Source of the DNA: CAVRUD01 sp963849635
GTDB taxonomy: Bacteria; Chloroflexota; Chloroflexia; Thermomicrobiales; UBA6265
DNA: 64,000 bases
NCBI GenBank assembly: GCA_963849635.1
Contig: CAWKIA010000024.1
Coordinates: 124,001 to 188,000 of the forward strand
Reading direction: 5' to 3'
Shown here: piece after piece, positions 45,158 through 56,213 of the stretch
Layout: each line of letters starts with the position of its first letter
Position numbering within the stretch: position 1 is the stretch's first letter
Notes under the pieces: generated by a model
Seen by the model: the letters and a program-made list of their open reading frames with translations, nothing else
What the model was told of the DNA's origin: nothing
Database searches by the model: none
Made by a program: the position numbers and the translations under genes

Positions 45158-45885
45158 GCCCGTCCGCCGAGCTCAAGGAGCTGTGCGACCTGGCGAGCCG
45201 CGCCAAGCGCCGTCTCGTTACTCACCTGACCATCGCGGAGCGTGATCACGCGATCGGCCGCCGCGGCGACCCGCGCATCGTGGGTGACAACCAGGAGGGT
45301 TTGGCCGCGATCGCGGACGCCGCGCAGGAGGCCAAGCACGTCCCTGGCCGCTACGGAATCGAGGTTCCCGGTCGGTTCATCGGCGAACACGATGTCGGGC
45401 GCATTGGCCAGCGCGCGTGCCAGCGCGACGCGCTGCTGTTCACCGCCTGAGAGGACGGCCGGCGCGGTGTTGCGCCTGTTTTCGATCCCGAGGTCGGCCA
45501 TCAACCGATCCACGGTCCGGCGGACTTCGCGCCGGCGCCGGCCGGCAAGCCGGAGCGGCAACTCGACATTCTCGCCCGCAGAGAGCGTGGGAATCAGATT
45601 GAAGGACTGGAAGACGAAGCCGACTTTTCGGCGGCGGAGCCGGGCGAGGTCGGCCTCGCTGAGCTCGTCTATGCGCTCGCCATCGAGCCAGACCTCGCCC
45701 GCGGTGGGCCGGTCCAGACCGGCCAGAAGATTCAACAGTGTTGACTTGCCACAACCGCTGGGCCCCATGATGGCCACGAAGGTGCCCCGCTCGACAACGA
45801 TGTCGATCGCGCGCAGGGCGGAGACCCGAGTGGGACCGGTGCCGTAGTCCTTTGAGAGGCCCCTGGCTTCGACAACGTTCGTCAT
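45154..45885 (-). CDS. ABC transporter ATPase, LolD/MacB type
   Basis: A 243-residue ATPase: Walker A GPSGCGKSTLL, the family-specific LARLRRRKVGFVFQSFNLIPTLSAGENV, signature LSGGEQQRVALARAL and Walker B DIVFADEPTGNLDS, switch His in VVTHDARVA. Its ATG at 45885 overlaps the TGA of the padR-like gene and its own stop overlaps the permease ATG, so regulator, ATPase and permease are translated as a coupled set. Partners are the FtsX-type permease downstream. Confidence 0.93.
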   Translation of the reverse strand: MTNVVEARGLSKDYGTGPTRVSALRAIDIVVERGTFVAIMGPSGCGKSTLLNLLAGLDRPTAGEVWLDGERIDELSEADLARLRRRKVGFVFQSFNLIPTLSAGENVELPLRLAGRRRREVRRTVDRLMADLGIENRRNTAPAVLSGGEQQRVALARALANAPDIVFADEPTGNLDSVAARDVLGLLRGVRDRGQTLLVVTHDARVAAAADRVITLRDGQVSNETALGAARQVAQLLELGGRA

Positions 45886-46397
45886 GTGGATTCGACCTCC
45901 GGGATGCGTTGCTCGATCATGTCGAGCCATTCCAGATCGGCCTTGAGGTGGAGGATCGCGCCTTCCACCAGGAGTTCGGCCGTCGCGGTTTTTGCCCGGG
46001 TCTCAAGCAAACCGTCGAGGTCGCGCAGCGATTGCAAGTACTCGCGTCGCTGCCCATCGAGCAGTTTCCGTGGCTCGGTGAGACCGGCTCCCGCGACGAG
46101 GACGAGCTTCATGAAGAACTCGTCCTTCAGCCGCGTTCCCGGCACAGGGGTCTCGATCCACTCCGAGAGGACCGCTCGCCCCGCATCGGTGAGCGAGTAG
46201 ATGCGCTTGCCCCGGGTGTCTTCCGCGACGTCCTGTCCGGAAATCAGGCCATCCCGCTCGAGCCGCGCGAGCGTGGTGTAGATCTGGCCGGCATTCAGCG
46301 CCGGCAGGAGATCGCCGAACTCTCGTTCGAGCGCCTGCCGGAGTTCGTAGCCGTACGCACCCCGGCCGGTCATGAGCGTGAGGAAGAGTTCTCGCAT
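45882..46397 (-). CDS. PadR-family transcriptional regulator
   Basis: A 171-residue winged-helix repressor of the PadR family. The HTH reads RELFLTLMTGRGAYGYELRQALERE, with the wing region GQIYTTLARLERDGLISG and RGKRIYSLTDAGRAVLSEW; the C-terminal helices (residues ~95-171) form the dimerisation and ligand part. It is the first gene of the PadR-ATPase-permease operon, a common drug-sensing layout in which the regulator represses its own transporter. An AT-rich operator-like sequence precedes the ATG. Confidence 0.9.
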   Translation of the reverse strand: MRELFLTLMTGRGAYGYELRQALEREFGDLLPALNAGQIYTTLARLERDGLISGQDVAEDTRGKRIYSLTDAGRAVLSEWIETPVPGTRLKDEFFMKLVLVAGAGLTEPRKLLDGQRREYLQSLRDLDGLLETRAKTATAELLVEGAILHLKADLEWLDMIEQRIPEVEST

Positions 46398-46420
46398 AGA
46401 TATCGAGTATATATAGCGAA
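46398..46420 (-). promoter_or_regulatory. AT-rich operator/-10-like element of the padR operon
   Basis: The minus strand reads CGCTATATATACTCGATATC directly ahead of the padR start codon, an AT-rich patch in GC-rich DNA. It contains interrupted inverted TATA/GATATC halves of the kind PadR proteins bind and TATATA/TATACT that could serve as a -10. Beyond it, 46421-46680 holds nothing I can assign. Confidence 0.45.
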
Positions 46421-46761
46421 TGACGGCCCGTCAAGACCCACGGGGAAGCCGAGTGTGCCTCTCGGTTTTGCGCCCGTGGCTCCTCGCAATTCGTTGGGGC
46501 ACACCCGCGCAGGGGACTTGTGGATGTCTTTGGATCAGACACGCCCGAGGCAAAACTGGCGTGATTGCGCGGCTAGCCAAACCGCGCTTCCGATGAACGC
46601 CCTTGGCCAATCGCTCCACTCGGAGTCTGAAGACAGTTCCCCGTATTGGAAGCTGGTCAGACTGCCGTAGTCGTGGGGAGTTGATGTTGGCTAAGTCATC
46701 CTGTACGTACAATCGCCTGAGCCAGCACATTGGCGAGTGGGAAGTCGGAAGGATACGCCCA

Positions 46762-47502
46762 ATGACGACACAGCAGTATGTGTCAAGCGAGTTAACACAC
46801 TTCGTCGGGAGCAAGCGCCCCCCGGCGGGCCAGTACGAGCGGCTGAAGGAAGTCCTGGTAAATCGTCATCTAACTAAGTATCCCCATCTATCTCACAACT
46901 ATGCCACGATGGCATCAACCGATCAGGGCAAGATGTCTGACGACACGATGTTCTCTCCTAAGGTCATCTGCTTCTGCGATATTCCAGTTGCAGACCTTGA
47001 GATTCACATGAGTAAATACAGCAGGTTTGGGCTTTCGTTCAGTAAGGAATACCTGATCCGACTCGGTGCAAGTCCCGTGTTCTACGTCGCCAATGAGGCA
47101 GCCTATGCTGGTCCAGGTTTTGGCGGAAAGATCGTTACCAAAGCAGAAGTCTTTGACAAGCTTGGTGCGGACTCATTTAGTCTCTGGCATAGAATTCGCG
47201 AGCATTTCGACGCGCTTCCCGAAACGCCCGAGAATGAGAAATTGCGATCTGACTTATCGACTTACGAGTTCATCCTGAGTACCCAGGTCTTTGCCTTCGT
47301 GAAGAGTTTCAATGTTGGAGGGATGGCCGACGACGATCCGGATAACTACTATATGGAGCGGGAGTGGCGGATTCCTAACAACTTCGACTTCGACCCGAGC
47401 GAGGTCGTGCGGGTTGTTGTCCCGGAATCCTTCGCTGGACGGTTCCGAACGGACTTGCCTGAATATGCGGATCGGCTCCATATAGTTCGCGTTTCGGATT
47501 GA
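46762..47502 (+). CDS. AbiGi-family abortive-infection-type protein
   Basis: A 246-residue protein matching the AbiGi family (putative phage abortive infection, antitoxin-side component). Landmarks are MTTQQYVSSELTHFVGSK at the N-terminus, VICFCDIPVADLEIHMSKYSRFGLSFSKEYLI in the centre, PVFYVANEAAY and YYMEREWRIPNNFDF near the end. GAAGGA precedes ATG 46762. Its base composition is clearly lower in GC than its neighbours, suggesting acquisition. No AbiGii-like toxin gene adjoins: 340 bases of apparently empty DNA lie on the left and 320 on the right. It may act alone or be an orphan antitoxin. Confidence 0.75.
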   Translation: MTTQQYVSSELTHFVGSKRPPAGQYERLKEVLVNRHLTKYPHLSHNYATMASTDQGKMSDDTMFSPKVICFCDIPVADLEIHMSKYSRFGLSFSKEYLIRLGASPVFYVANEAAYAGPGFGGKIVTKAEVFDKLGADSFSLWHRIREHFDALPETPENEKLRSDLSTYEFILSTQVFAFVKSFNVGGMADDDPDNYYMEREWRIPNNFDFDPSEVVRVVVPESFAGRFRTDLPEYADRLHIVRVSD

Positions 47503-47822
47503 GTCAACTCGAACTCTTTTCCCCGTCACAAGGACTGTCCGTTTGATGTCCTCTACTTGGCAAGTGGAAGCAGCGAACAAAGACAGTTGGCAATACGCGA
47601 CACGACCGCTGGCATTCGCTCCGCCACACTATTGACTGAGACCGTCGTCATTAGCCGCCCAATGAAACGCTACGGGTCGTGCAGCGACGGCACGCCCGGC
47701 GCACAAGGTCCGCGCAAATCCCATCTACCTCGTCCGTCCATCGGCAGATCTCCCACCTCACTGGACGATCCTTACTCACGGACAGCCCACGGACTCATTC
47801 AACCTCTCCCTGTCGTAGCGTC
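47503..47822. other. Empty stretch after the AbiGi gene
   Basis: 320 bases with lower GC than the flanks and no gene, clear hairpin or repeat that I can support. It may be the tail of the acquired segment carrying the AbiGi gene. Confidence 0.35.
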
Positions 47823-49291
47823 CTAGGTCGGCAGCGGATCGAGCGGCCAGATCGGGCGCTGAATACGCTGGAACGGTAGGTCTGTGAGGTTGCTGGTAGT
47901 GAAGCCGGGCGTATCGGTGCGGATGATCGTTCCCGCCAGATCCTTGAAGCCGCCTCGGAAGTGCTGCTGCGATTTGAGGGCGACTACCCGGTAGGTGCGG
48001 ACATCGATCCCGTGTAGCAGGAAAAGCTGCGCGTCCAGGGTCTGTGATCGCCGCGAGCCCACCAGCACGTCGACGTTGCCGATGATCAGCCGGGCCATCT
48101 TGCCCAGGTTAACCTCACCACCGGCGCCCATCGGATTGACCAGCACGAACCGACCGTCGGTGAGGCTCTTGACGTAGGCCGAGGCGACGATCGGCGCACC
48201 GTGCAGTTCATCGGTGAAGCCACCGAGCTTCACCTCGATCGTCGCGCCTGCTCCGGCCGCATGCGCCTGGTCTGCCGTCGTCGGGTCCCAGACAAAGCCG
48301 AAGCAGGTGTTCAGGGCTGATTAGCGTCTAGCAAGGCTCGCAGCAGGTGGGTGCCGCTCCCAGGAGCTCCCCCGCCGGGGTTGTCCGACACCTCGGCCAC
48401 GATCACCGGCAGGGCTGTCGCCGCCAGCGCCTGAGCGATCGCCTCCTCCGCCCCGGGCAACGATTGCCGGAAATCCTCCAGCGTCGAGATGATGAGTTCC
48501 GCCACTTCGTCTGCGACACGTTTCGCCAGATCTGGATCGCCGTCCGTCGTCACCAGGACGGACGTGGCAATCACGGAGACATCGGTGTGGGGGAAGCCGT
48601 GGGTGAAGTTGCAGTCAATCACGCCTGGCTGCCGCTCCCACTCGAAGCAGCGCTCGTTGATCACCTTCGCCGGGCCCGAGAGTGTGGTCGAGGGCGGGAT
48701 AATCAGTGGCAGCCGGCGCAGATGCATCACCGGCGCGATCTCTCCGCGCAGAATCTTGGCCGCCGTCTCGATGATCTCCACACCCCGATCGTAGGAGTCA
48801 ACGTGTGGGTACTCGTGACAGTAAAAGGCAGCGGTTGCATGCTCAATCATGGCCTCGGTCGTGTTGCCGTGAAGATCGAGCGAGACCACGATCGGGATCT
48901 CCCGACCGACCAGCGCGCGCAACTCGCCCAGGAAGGTCCCTTCGATATCGTCCATACCGTCGGCCGAGCCCGCCCCATGCAGTGCCAGGCAGATGGCATC
49001 GACCGGCCCCGCCGCTTGCAACCGCGCGAAGATCTCGTCGCGAATCGCGTCGTAGGCATCGCGCGAGATTGTCGCCGACGGCTGGGTGGTGGTCGCCAGC
49101 AGCGGAACCAGTTCGATCCCGTGCTTCTCCCCCGCCGCGATCATGCCGCCGAGGTCGTTGCGCACGCCCCGGTTCAGGGTGAAGATCTCCTCACCCTCCT
49201 CCCACATCGACGACCGAAAATCGGCCAACTCCGTGAAGCCCGGACAGAACGTGTTCGTCTCGTGCGCAAATTCCCCGATCGCAAAGCGCAT
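47823..49291 (-). CDS. M81 family metallopeptidase, MlrC-like (one apparent frameshift)
   Basis: A ~490-residue enzyme of the microcystinase-C (MlrC) type. The N-terminal domain (MRFAIGEFAHETNTFCPGFTE) carries metal ligands in GEFAHETNTF, SLDLHGNTT and CHEYPHVDSYDRG; then VIVAEVSDNPGGGAPGSGTHLLRAL. The frame breaks near 48318 (LLDANQP-stop) and resumes as ALNTCFGFVWDPTTADQAHAAGAG and the MlrC C-terminal domain KLGGFTDELHGAPI to GKMARLIIGNVDVLVGSRRSQTLD, ending at 47823. AGGTGAG favours ATG 49291 over the GTG at 49300. Most M81 members are not microcystin-specific; substrate unknown. Confidence 0.87.
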
Positions 49292-49532
49292 CTGTCTCAC
49301 CTATCGAACTGAAATCCAACGCGGCGACAACCAGATTCGCGCCGCACCCAGACCGTCAGCATATCGCCGTCTTCACAAACGCGCCTGACGGATCATGCGC
49401 CACTCTCTTTTGCATCCTTCGATCGCGCATCTCGGAAAAGGACGAATCTCTCCGGCCCTACGGCTTAGGATGGCCTCCGGCTTGCGGTCGAAACGAGTGC
49501 CCGCTCACTGGGACAACACGAGGAAGACCAGA

Positions 49533-50042
49533 ATGGGGAACATGAGCGTGAATGAGTCCAGGTACAAACCGACGCGTGAGGCCGTCTTCACCGAGACGAT
49601 GCAGATCGGGATCGTCGTGCGCGATCTCGATGCCACTCTGCGGCGATACGTCGACGACTACGGCATCGGCCCCTGGGAACTCTTCGAGATCACCCCCGAA
49701 AACGCACCTGGCCTCAAGCATGACGGTCAGCCGATTAAGGGCTCGACACGCGCCGCCACTACCATGGTCGGCAAGGTGATGTGGGAGTTGATCCAGCCGC
49801 TCGACGAGCATGGCATCTTTGCGCGCTTCCTCGCCGAGAAAGGCGAAGGCGTCCACCACATCGCCCTCGCCACGCCCAACTTCGACGGTGCGGTCCAGAT
49901 CCACCGCGGAAAAACGCTGCCCCTCAGCGGTAGTTTCAGCGGGATCGACTTCGCCTACCTCCCGACCGACCGCGACCTCGGAGTCCTCATTGAGATCTTC
50001 AGCGGCATGCCCGGGGACGACCGAGACCCAGACGAGACATAG
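49533..50042 (+). CDS. VOC-family protein (glyoxalase/methylmalonyl-CoA epimerase-like)
   Basis: A 169-residue vicinal-oxygen-chelate protein. The first beta-alpha unit reads TMQIGIVVRDLDATLRRYVDDYGIGPWELFEI and the second starts GEGVHHIALATPNFDGAVQ; VMWELIQPL and IEIFSGMPG supply the metal-side Glu residues. GAGGA precedes ATG 49533. It resembles epimerase-like VOC proteins of sugar or aromatic catabolism but the reaction is unknown. Neighbours give no pathway. Confidence 0.8.
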   Translation: MGNMSVNESRYKPTREAVFTETMQIGIVVRDLDATLRRYVDDYGIGPWELFEITPENAPGLKHDGQPIKGSTRAATTMVGKVMWELIQPLDEHGIFARFLAEKGEGVHHIALATPNFDGAVQIHRGKTLPLSGSFSGIDFAYLPTDRDLGVLIEIFSGMPGDDRDPDET

Positions 50043-50280
50043 GTCCGTCGGCCAGGATGTCCGCGCGTTCTTGCCGCCCGGACTTACGGCCCAAGGTTGG
50101 CCCGGGCTGCGTGACACCCTCTCCGAAGCTAACGAAGGGTGTGGGCTCGCGTTTACTAGCCTATGAGTAGCGGTCTTTCTTGGTCTGGGCCTTCCTTGGG
50201 ACGTGAACCGCGCGGACAGGGGGCACAATGCAACCCGGTCCCGTCTACGCCCAGATAACCCGTTCAATTCCGAAGCTCCA

Positions 50281-50799
50281 TCAACTCAGGGGTTCCGACT
50301 TGCCACTGCCCTCGCTCATCGCCGCATCATACGCGGCACTCAGCTGTTCGCTTGGCCGCGGGGCGTCGGGGTCGGGGCGCGGGATACCGAGGTGGAGTTC
50401 CCGAAGCTCGTCCATCATCGCCGCCACCAGCGCAGGTCCTCCGTCGCGGAGCAACTCGGCGCGAACCCGCAACCGGGGCTCGCCGTCGCGGTGGGCCAGC
50501 CCCCAGTTGCCGAGCGAGACCATGATGGGCAGCACCTGGATGCCCGCTTCGGTGAGCGAGTAGGTCGCCCGCTGTCCACGACGGGCGTCATCACGGGAGA
50601 GCAGCCCGGCCTCGACGAGCTGCTTGAGGCGGCTGGCGAGGATATTGGTGGCGATGCCTTCCTCGGAATTGGCGACGAGTTCGTTGAAGTGGCGGAGATT
50701 GCCAAACATGATGTCGCGCAGCACGAGGATCGCCCACGCGTCACCGAGCACCTCGACGGCGGCGTTGATCGCGCATCCGGAACGTGGGGCGGGATCCAT
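50281..50799 (-). CDS. HxlR-family transcriptional regulator
   Basis: A 172-residue winged-helix regulator. The HxlR pattern begins SGCAINAAVEVLGDAWAILVLRDIMFGNLRHFNELV, continues IATNILASRLKQLVEAGLLSRDD and YSLTEAGIQVLPIMVSLGNWGLAH, then a C-terminal acidic helix. It is divergent from the DHFR-family gene at 50898 across a 98-base gap with AT-rich repeats, so it probably represses that gene in response to a redox or small-molecule signal. Confidence 0.9.
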   Translation of the reverse strand: MDPAPRSGCAINAAVEVLGDAWAILVLRDIMFGNLRHFNELVANSEEGIATNILASRLKQLVEAGLLSRDDARRGQRATYSLTEAGIQVLPIMVSLGNWGLAHRDGEPRLRVRAELLRDGGPALVAAMMDELRELHLGIPRPDPDAPRPSEQLSAAYDAAMSEGSGKSEPLS

Positions 50800-50897
50800 G
50801 TACTCCTCCTAAAGTACTTGCATTGTACCACTACTTAAGATAGGATACGTTCAAGTGGTTGCGATATGCAACTACTCATGGTCCAGGAGGAAGCACC
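50800..50897. promoter_or_regulatory. Divergent control region between hxlR-like and DHFR-family genes
   Basis: Contains GTACTTGCATTGTAC near the hxlR start, an inverted GTAC pair, and GTTGCGATATGCAAC nearer the right-hand gene, a second inverted repeat. Both are spaced as expected for operators of a divergent autoregulated pair. No unambiguous -35/-10 set was identified. Confidence 0.45.
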
Positions 50898-51557
50898 ATG
50901 TCCAAGGTTCACGTACACAACTTCTCGATCTCGATCGACGGGTTCGGCACCGGCGAAGGCCAGGCGCTCGATGCCCCGTTCGGGCACGCCGGTGAGCGTT
51001 TGCATGAGTGGATGTTTGCCACCAGCTTCTGGCGCTCGATGGTCGGCGAGTCCGGAGGCAGCTCGGGTATCGACAGCGTCTTCGCCGACCGGCACGGCGT
51101 CAACATCGGTGCCGAGATCATGGGGCGGGGCAAGTTCGGCCCACCTGCGGGGGGGCCGTTTACCGGCGTCGGCACCGACGAGGAGTGGCGCGGCTGGTGG
51201 GGTCCGAACCCGCCGTTCCACTCGCCGGTCTTTGTGCTCACCCACCACCTGCGCCCGCCGATCGAGATGGAGGGCGGCACGACCTACCATTTCGTCAATG
51301 CCAGCCCGGAGGAGGTCCTCCAGATCGCCCGTGAGGCGGCCGGTGACCGCGACGTGCGCATCGGAGGAGGCCCGACGATCATCCGTGACTTCCTCGCCGC
51401 GGGCCTGATCGACATCGCCCACATCGTGCAGGTGCCCATGCTGCTTGGCCGCGGCGTTCGCCTCTGGGACGGCCTGGAAGCCCTCGAGGAGCGCTACGCC
51501 ATCGAGGCCGTCTCGGCACCGAGCGGTGTCACGCACCTGACGCTCACGCGTCGATAA
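50898..51557 (+). CDS. Dihydrofolate reductase family (RibD C-terminal-like) protein
   Basis: A 219-residue member of the RibD_C/DHFR-like family, NADPH-dependent reductases of unknown substrate. Pattern: HNFSISIDGFGTGEGQ, GAEIMGRGKFGP, PVFVLTHHLRPPIEMEGGTTYHFV, then VRIGGGPTIIRDFLAAGLIDIAHIVQVPMLLGRGVRLWDGL. GGAGG stands ahead of ATG 50898. It is divergent from the HxlR-family gene that likely controls it. Confidence 0.9.
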   Translation: MSKVHVHNFSISIDGFGTGEGQALDAPFGHAGERLHEWMFATSFWRSMVGESGGSSGIDSVFADRHGVNIGAEIMGRGKFGPPAGGPFTGVGTDEEWRGWWGPNPPFHSPVFVLTHHLRPPIEMEGGTTYHFVNASPEEVLQIAREAAGDRDVRIGGGPTIIRDFLAAGLIDIAHIVQVPMLLGRGVRLWDGLEALEERYAIEAVSAPSGVTHLTLTRR

Positions 51558-51731
51558 TTGTTCGCGCTGGCGACACGAGAGTTGCGTGCGGTCCCTGCGC
51601 CCTCCGGATCCGCAAGGTGGAGGTAAGTAGGCTCGAAGAGATCTCCCGGCGAGTGGTGGCCGCCAACCTAGGCGACATCACTCGCTCCATGAGCGTACCG
51701 ATAACGGAACGATTGACCAGCCGTTCGGTGA

Positions 51732-52553
51732 CGACCACCTTGGCTCAGGACATCGCGCTGGGTCGAACACATCGGTACCCCAGCCGAGTTGGCCGCTGGG
51801 AGTTACCTCGTGACGATGACCGTCGGTGATGATCTGGCTGATATGGGCGGCGGGATCGGGTTTGTCCAGGCGCCGCCGGACATGTCGACCGATAATTACC
51901 TGGCGGCGTACAACTCTACCGAGGACGAGGGAGACGATGATGCCGCCGCCGCAGGCGGCGAGCCGCCGGACTTTCTCTTCACCGCTCACTACGCCGGCGG
52001 CACCTACGCTTTTGGTGGCCAATCGCAGATTGTGATTGATCTGACGCCGGGCGAGTGGATTGCCTGGCCGGACGATTCCGAGGCTCCGCAGGAACCGGTC
52101 GTCTTTCAGGCCACCGGCGAGATGCCAGCCGAACTCACCGAGCCTGAGTCGTCCGCCACCATTTCGATGGCGGAGTATCTGATCAGCGTGACAGACGGGT
52201 CGCTTGTCGCTGGACCTCAGGTGGTCCGGATCGACAACGTCGGCGCGCAGCCACACTTCTTGGGCTGGTTCTTTGCGCCGGACGGCGCGACTCGCAATCA
52301 GATCCAGGTCGCCCTCGACGATGAGATGGAGGCGGAGATGTCCGGAACTCCGGTCGCCTATACCGATCTCAACCCGGACGAAGACCTGGAGCTCGTCACC
52401 TTCACGGCTACGCAGTCGCCCGGTACCAGCACATGGATCGTGGTCGATCTGACAGCAGGCGCAAACGGGTTGACCTGTTTCTTCCCGGACCAATGCGATG
52501 GACTCGAACACGCCTTCCACGGCATGTTCTCGGTCGTAGAGGTCAGCGCGTAG
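51732..52553 (+). pseudogene. 5'-truncated relative of the secreted plastocyanin-like protein
   Basis: The frame is open from 51732 but has no ATG or GTG before it enters homologous sequence (VEHIGTPAELAAGSYLVTMTV), which aligns with the post-signal region of the protein at 25877-26896 (VEGLPAETTAGWHSVSFTN). The rest is full length: an acidic insert, VVRIDNVGAQPHFLGWFF, then TWIVVDLTAGANGLTCFFPDQCDGLEHAFHGMFSVVEV. The signal peptide and start codon are missing, so as it stands it cannot be an exported protein. TTG 51789 is a possible weak start. Either a 5' deletion or an indel upstream. Confidence 0.6.
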
Positions 52554-52659
52554 CGCAACGGCTCAATGCGACACAAAGGGGGACCGGGCAACCGGTCCCC
52601 CTTTGTGCTTGTAGAGCCAAGATATACTCCCGAGGTCGTGATCCAGACGTCAATGACGC

Positions 52660-53124
52660 TCAACGTCGCCGGGACGTGGGCCGATGCTCCTGCCGCTCGT
52701 GCCAACCGTCGCGATTCGTCCAGGCGAAGGCACGGTTCTCGATTTCGGCGACCTCATGATCGTCGACGAATTCCTTGAGGACGCCAGCGATCCCGACGTA
52801 ATCGAACCCCTTCGCCGAGTGGATGAGCAAGATTCCGTGGTGACGAGGCATTGATCTCAGATCCCAGCTCGCCGACCAGGCGAGCCAGGCCCGGTGCAAG
52901 AGCAGGAAGTCTCCAGTGTTCGCCGTCGCCATCGTGCGCCCGAGCTCGATGGCCGTCAACAGTTGGTCGGGGTCCCACAACCCCTTGAAACCGCGATTTG
53001 CGCTGACCGCGTCGATTCCGAATTCGGCCAAGACGTCGAGGATGCGCTCGCTCATGTCTTCGTCGAGGAAGAGCCGCGGCCGGCGGACGACCGGGGCGAT
53101 CGGGTGCGGTTCGGGTGGCGTCAT
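52660..53124 (-). CDS. DUF5615 PIN-like protein (putative toxin)
   Basis: A 154-residue protein of the DUF5615 PIN-like group. The start of the fold, PRLFLDEDMSERILDVLAEFGIDAVSANRGFKGLWDPDQLL, carries the paired acidic residues DED; TMATANTGDFLLLHRAW and HHGILLIHSAKGF follow. Such proteins are predicted nucleases paired with DUF433 proteins. Here the start codon overlaps the stop of the DUF433 gene (ATGA at 53121), so the two form a toxin-antitoxin-like unit. Toxicity is not shown by sequence. Confidence 0.8.
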   Translation of the reverse strand: MTPPEPHPIAPVVRRPRLFLDEDMSERILDVLAEFGIDAVSANRGFKGLWDPDQLLTAIELGRTMATANTGDFLLLHRAWLAWSASWDLRSMPRHHGILLIHSAKGFDYVGIAGVLKEFVDDHEVAEIENRAFAWTNRDGWHERQEHRPTSRRR

Positions 53125-53459
53125 CCCGCGCTCGGGACCCGATCCTCGACGGCGGCGGCGTTGATCGCCAAGCGGGTGTCGATCGCCGCGCGGTGTTCGT
53201 CGTAGTACGCCAGCGCTACAGTCACCGCGGTCACCGGCACCAGATAGTCCTCTGCGGTCTTCGCGATGGCCTCAGGCGTGATCTCGTCGCCGATCGCCTG
53301 AAGGTAGCCGATGATTGCCCAGACTGAGATCCCGTACTCCAGGAGGCGGGCACGATCGGGGCCCGGGCGGTTCGGATCGGGACCGACCATTTCCCGCCAG
53401 TTTGAAGGAAGCGGTTGACCACAAATGGTGAGTTTGCCGGGTTTGGCAACGGTTGCCAT
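53121..53459 (-). CDS. DUF433-like protein (putative antitoxin)
   Basis: A 112-residue protein with a DUF433-type HTH fold: PNRPGPDRARLLEYGISVWAIIGYLQAIGDEITPEAIAKTAEDYLVPVTAVTVALAYYDEH, where DUF433 proteins carry the helix pair used for DNA binding. It is first in the pair and overlaps the DUF5615 gene by four bases. It may autoregulate the pair. Confidence 0.75.
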   Translation of the reverse strand: MATVAKPGKLTICGQPLPSNWREMVGPDPNRPGPDRARLLEYGISVWAIIGYLQAIGDEITPEAIAKTAEDYLVPVTAVTVALAYYDEHRAAIDTRLAINAAAVEDRVPSAG

Positions 53460-53517
53460 GTTCTGCCCTCGATGATTCGCCTCGCCGCAGAGCCTATGAT
53501 ACGGCTCCCCGCAACCA

Positions 53518-55869
<2,352 letters not shown>

Positions 55870-55909
55870 GCGCAGCCGACTGGGTGTCCGTCATCGTGGC
55901 AATGCTCAT

Positions 55910-56213
55910 CGTGTCTCCACATGATAGGTCGGTTAGGCGTCGCCGCCTTCGCGTTCTCTGTACCCCCGGTTAGTAGAACCCGGGAACCGTGCCGCTGTTC
56001 CCTTCGCTCATGCCCGCCCCTTGGGCAGCAGCTCCACGTCGAGCGGACTAATGCTTCACGCTCCACCTGCCGACAGTGATCGCGGATCTGGAAGGACCCA
56101 CGGGATGTCCGCGCTCCATGCGGCATTTCACTCGAATCTGCTGAAAATGAACCACCCGGTGTTGCTGTGACAGGTTATACCGGCTATTCAAGTCAGAATG
56201 ACGCGGCCAAACC
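55910..56213. other. Gap with a possible sigma-factor gene-end fragment
   Basis: No gene can be supported. Near 56005-56045 the minus strand encodes PLDVELLPKGRA-stop, echoing the C-terminal LDVELPS of the ECF41-type sigma factor at 57581, which could be a remnant of a lost copy. The match is too short to be more than suggestive. Confidence 0.3.

Noticed and set aside
56005..56045. Possible remnant of a second ECF41 sigma factor (LDVELLPKGRA)
   Set aside because: The match is about a dozen residues; too short to call a pseudogene.
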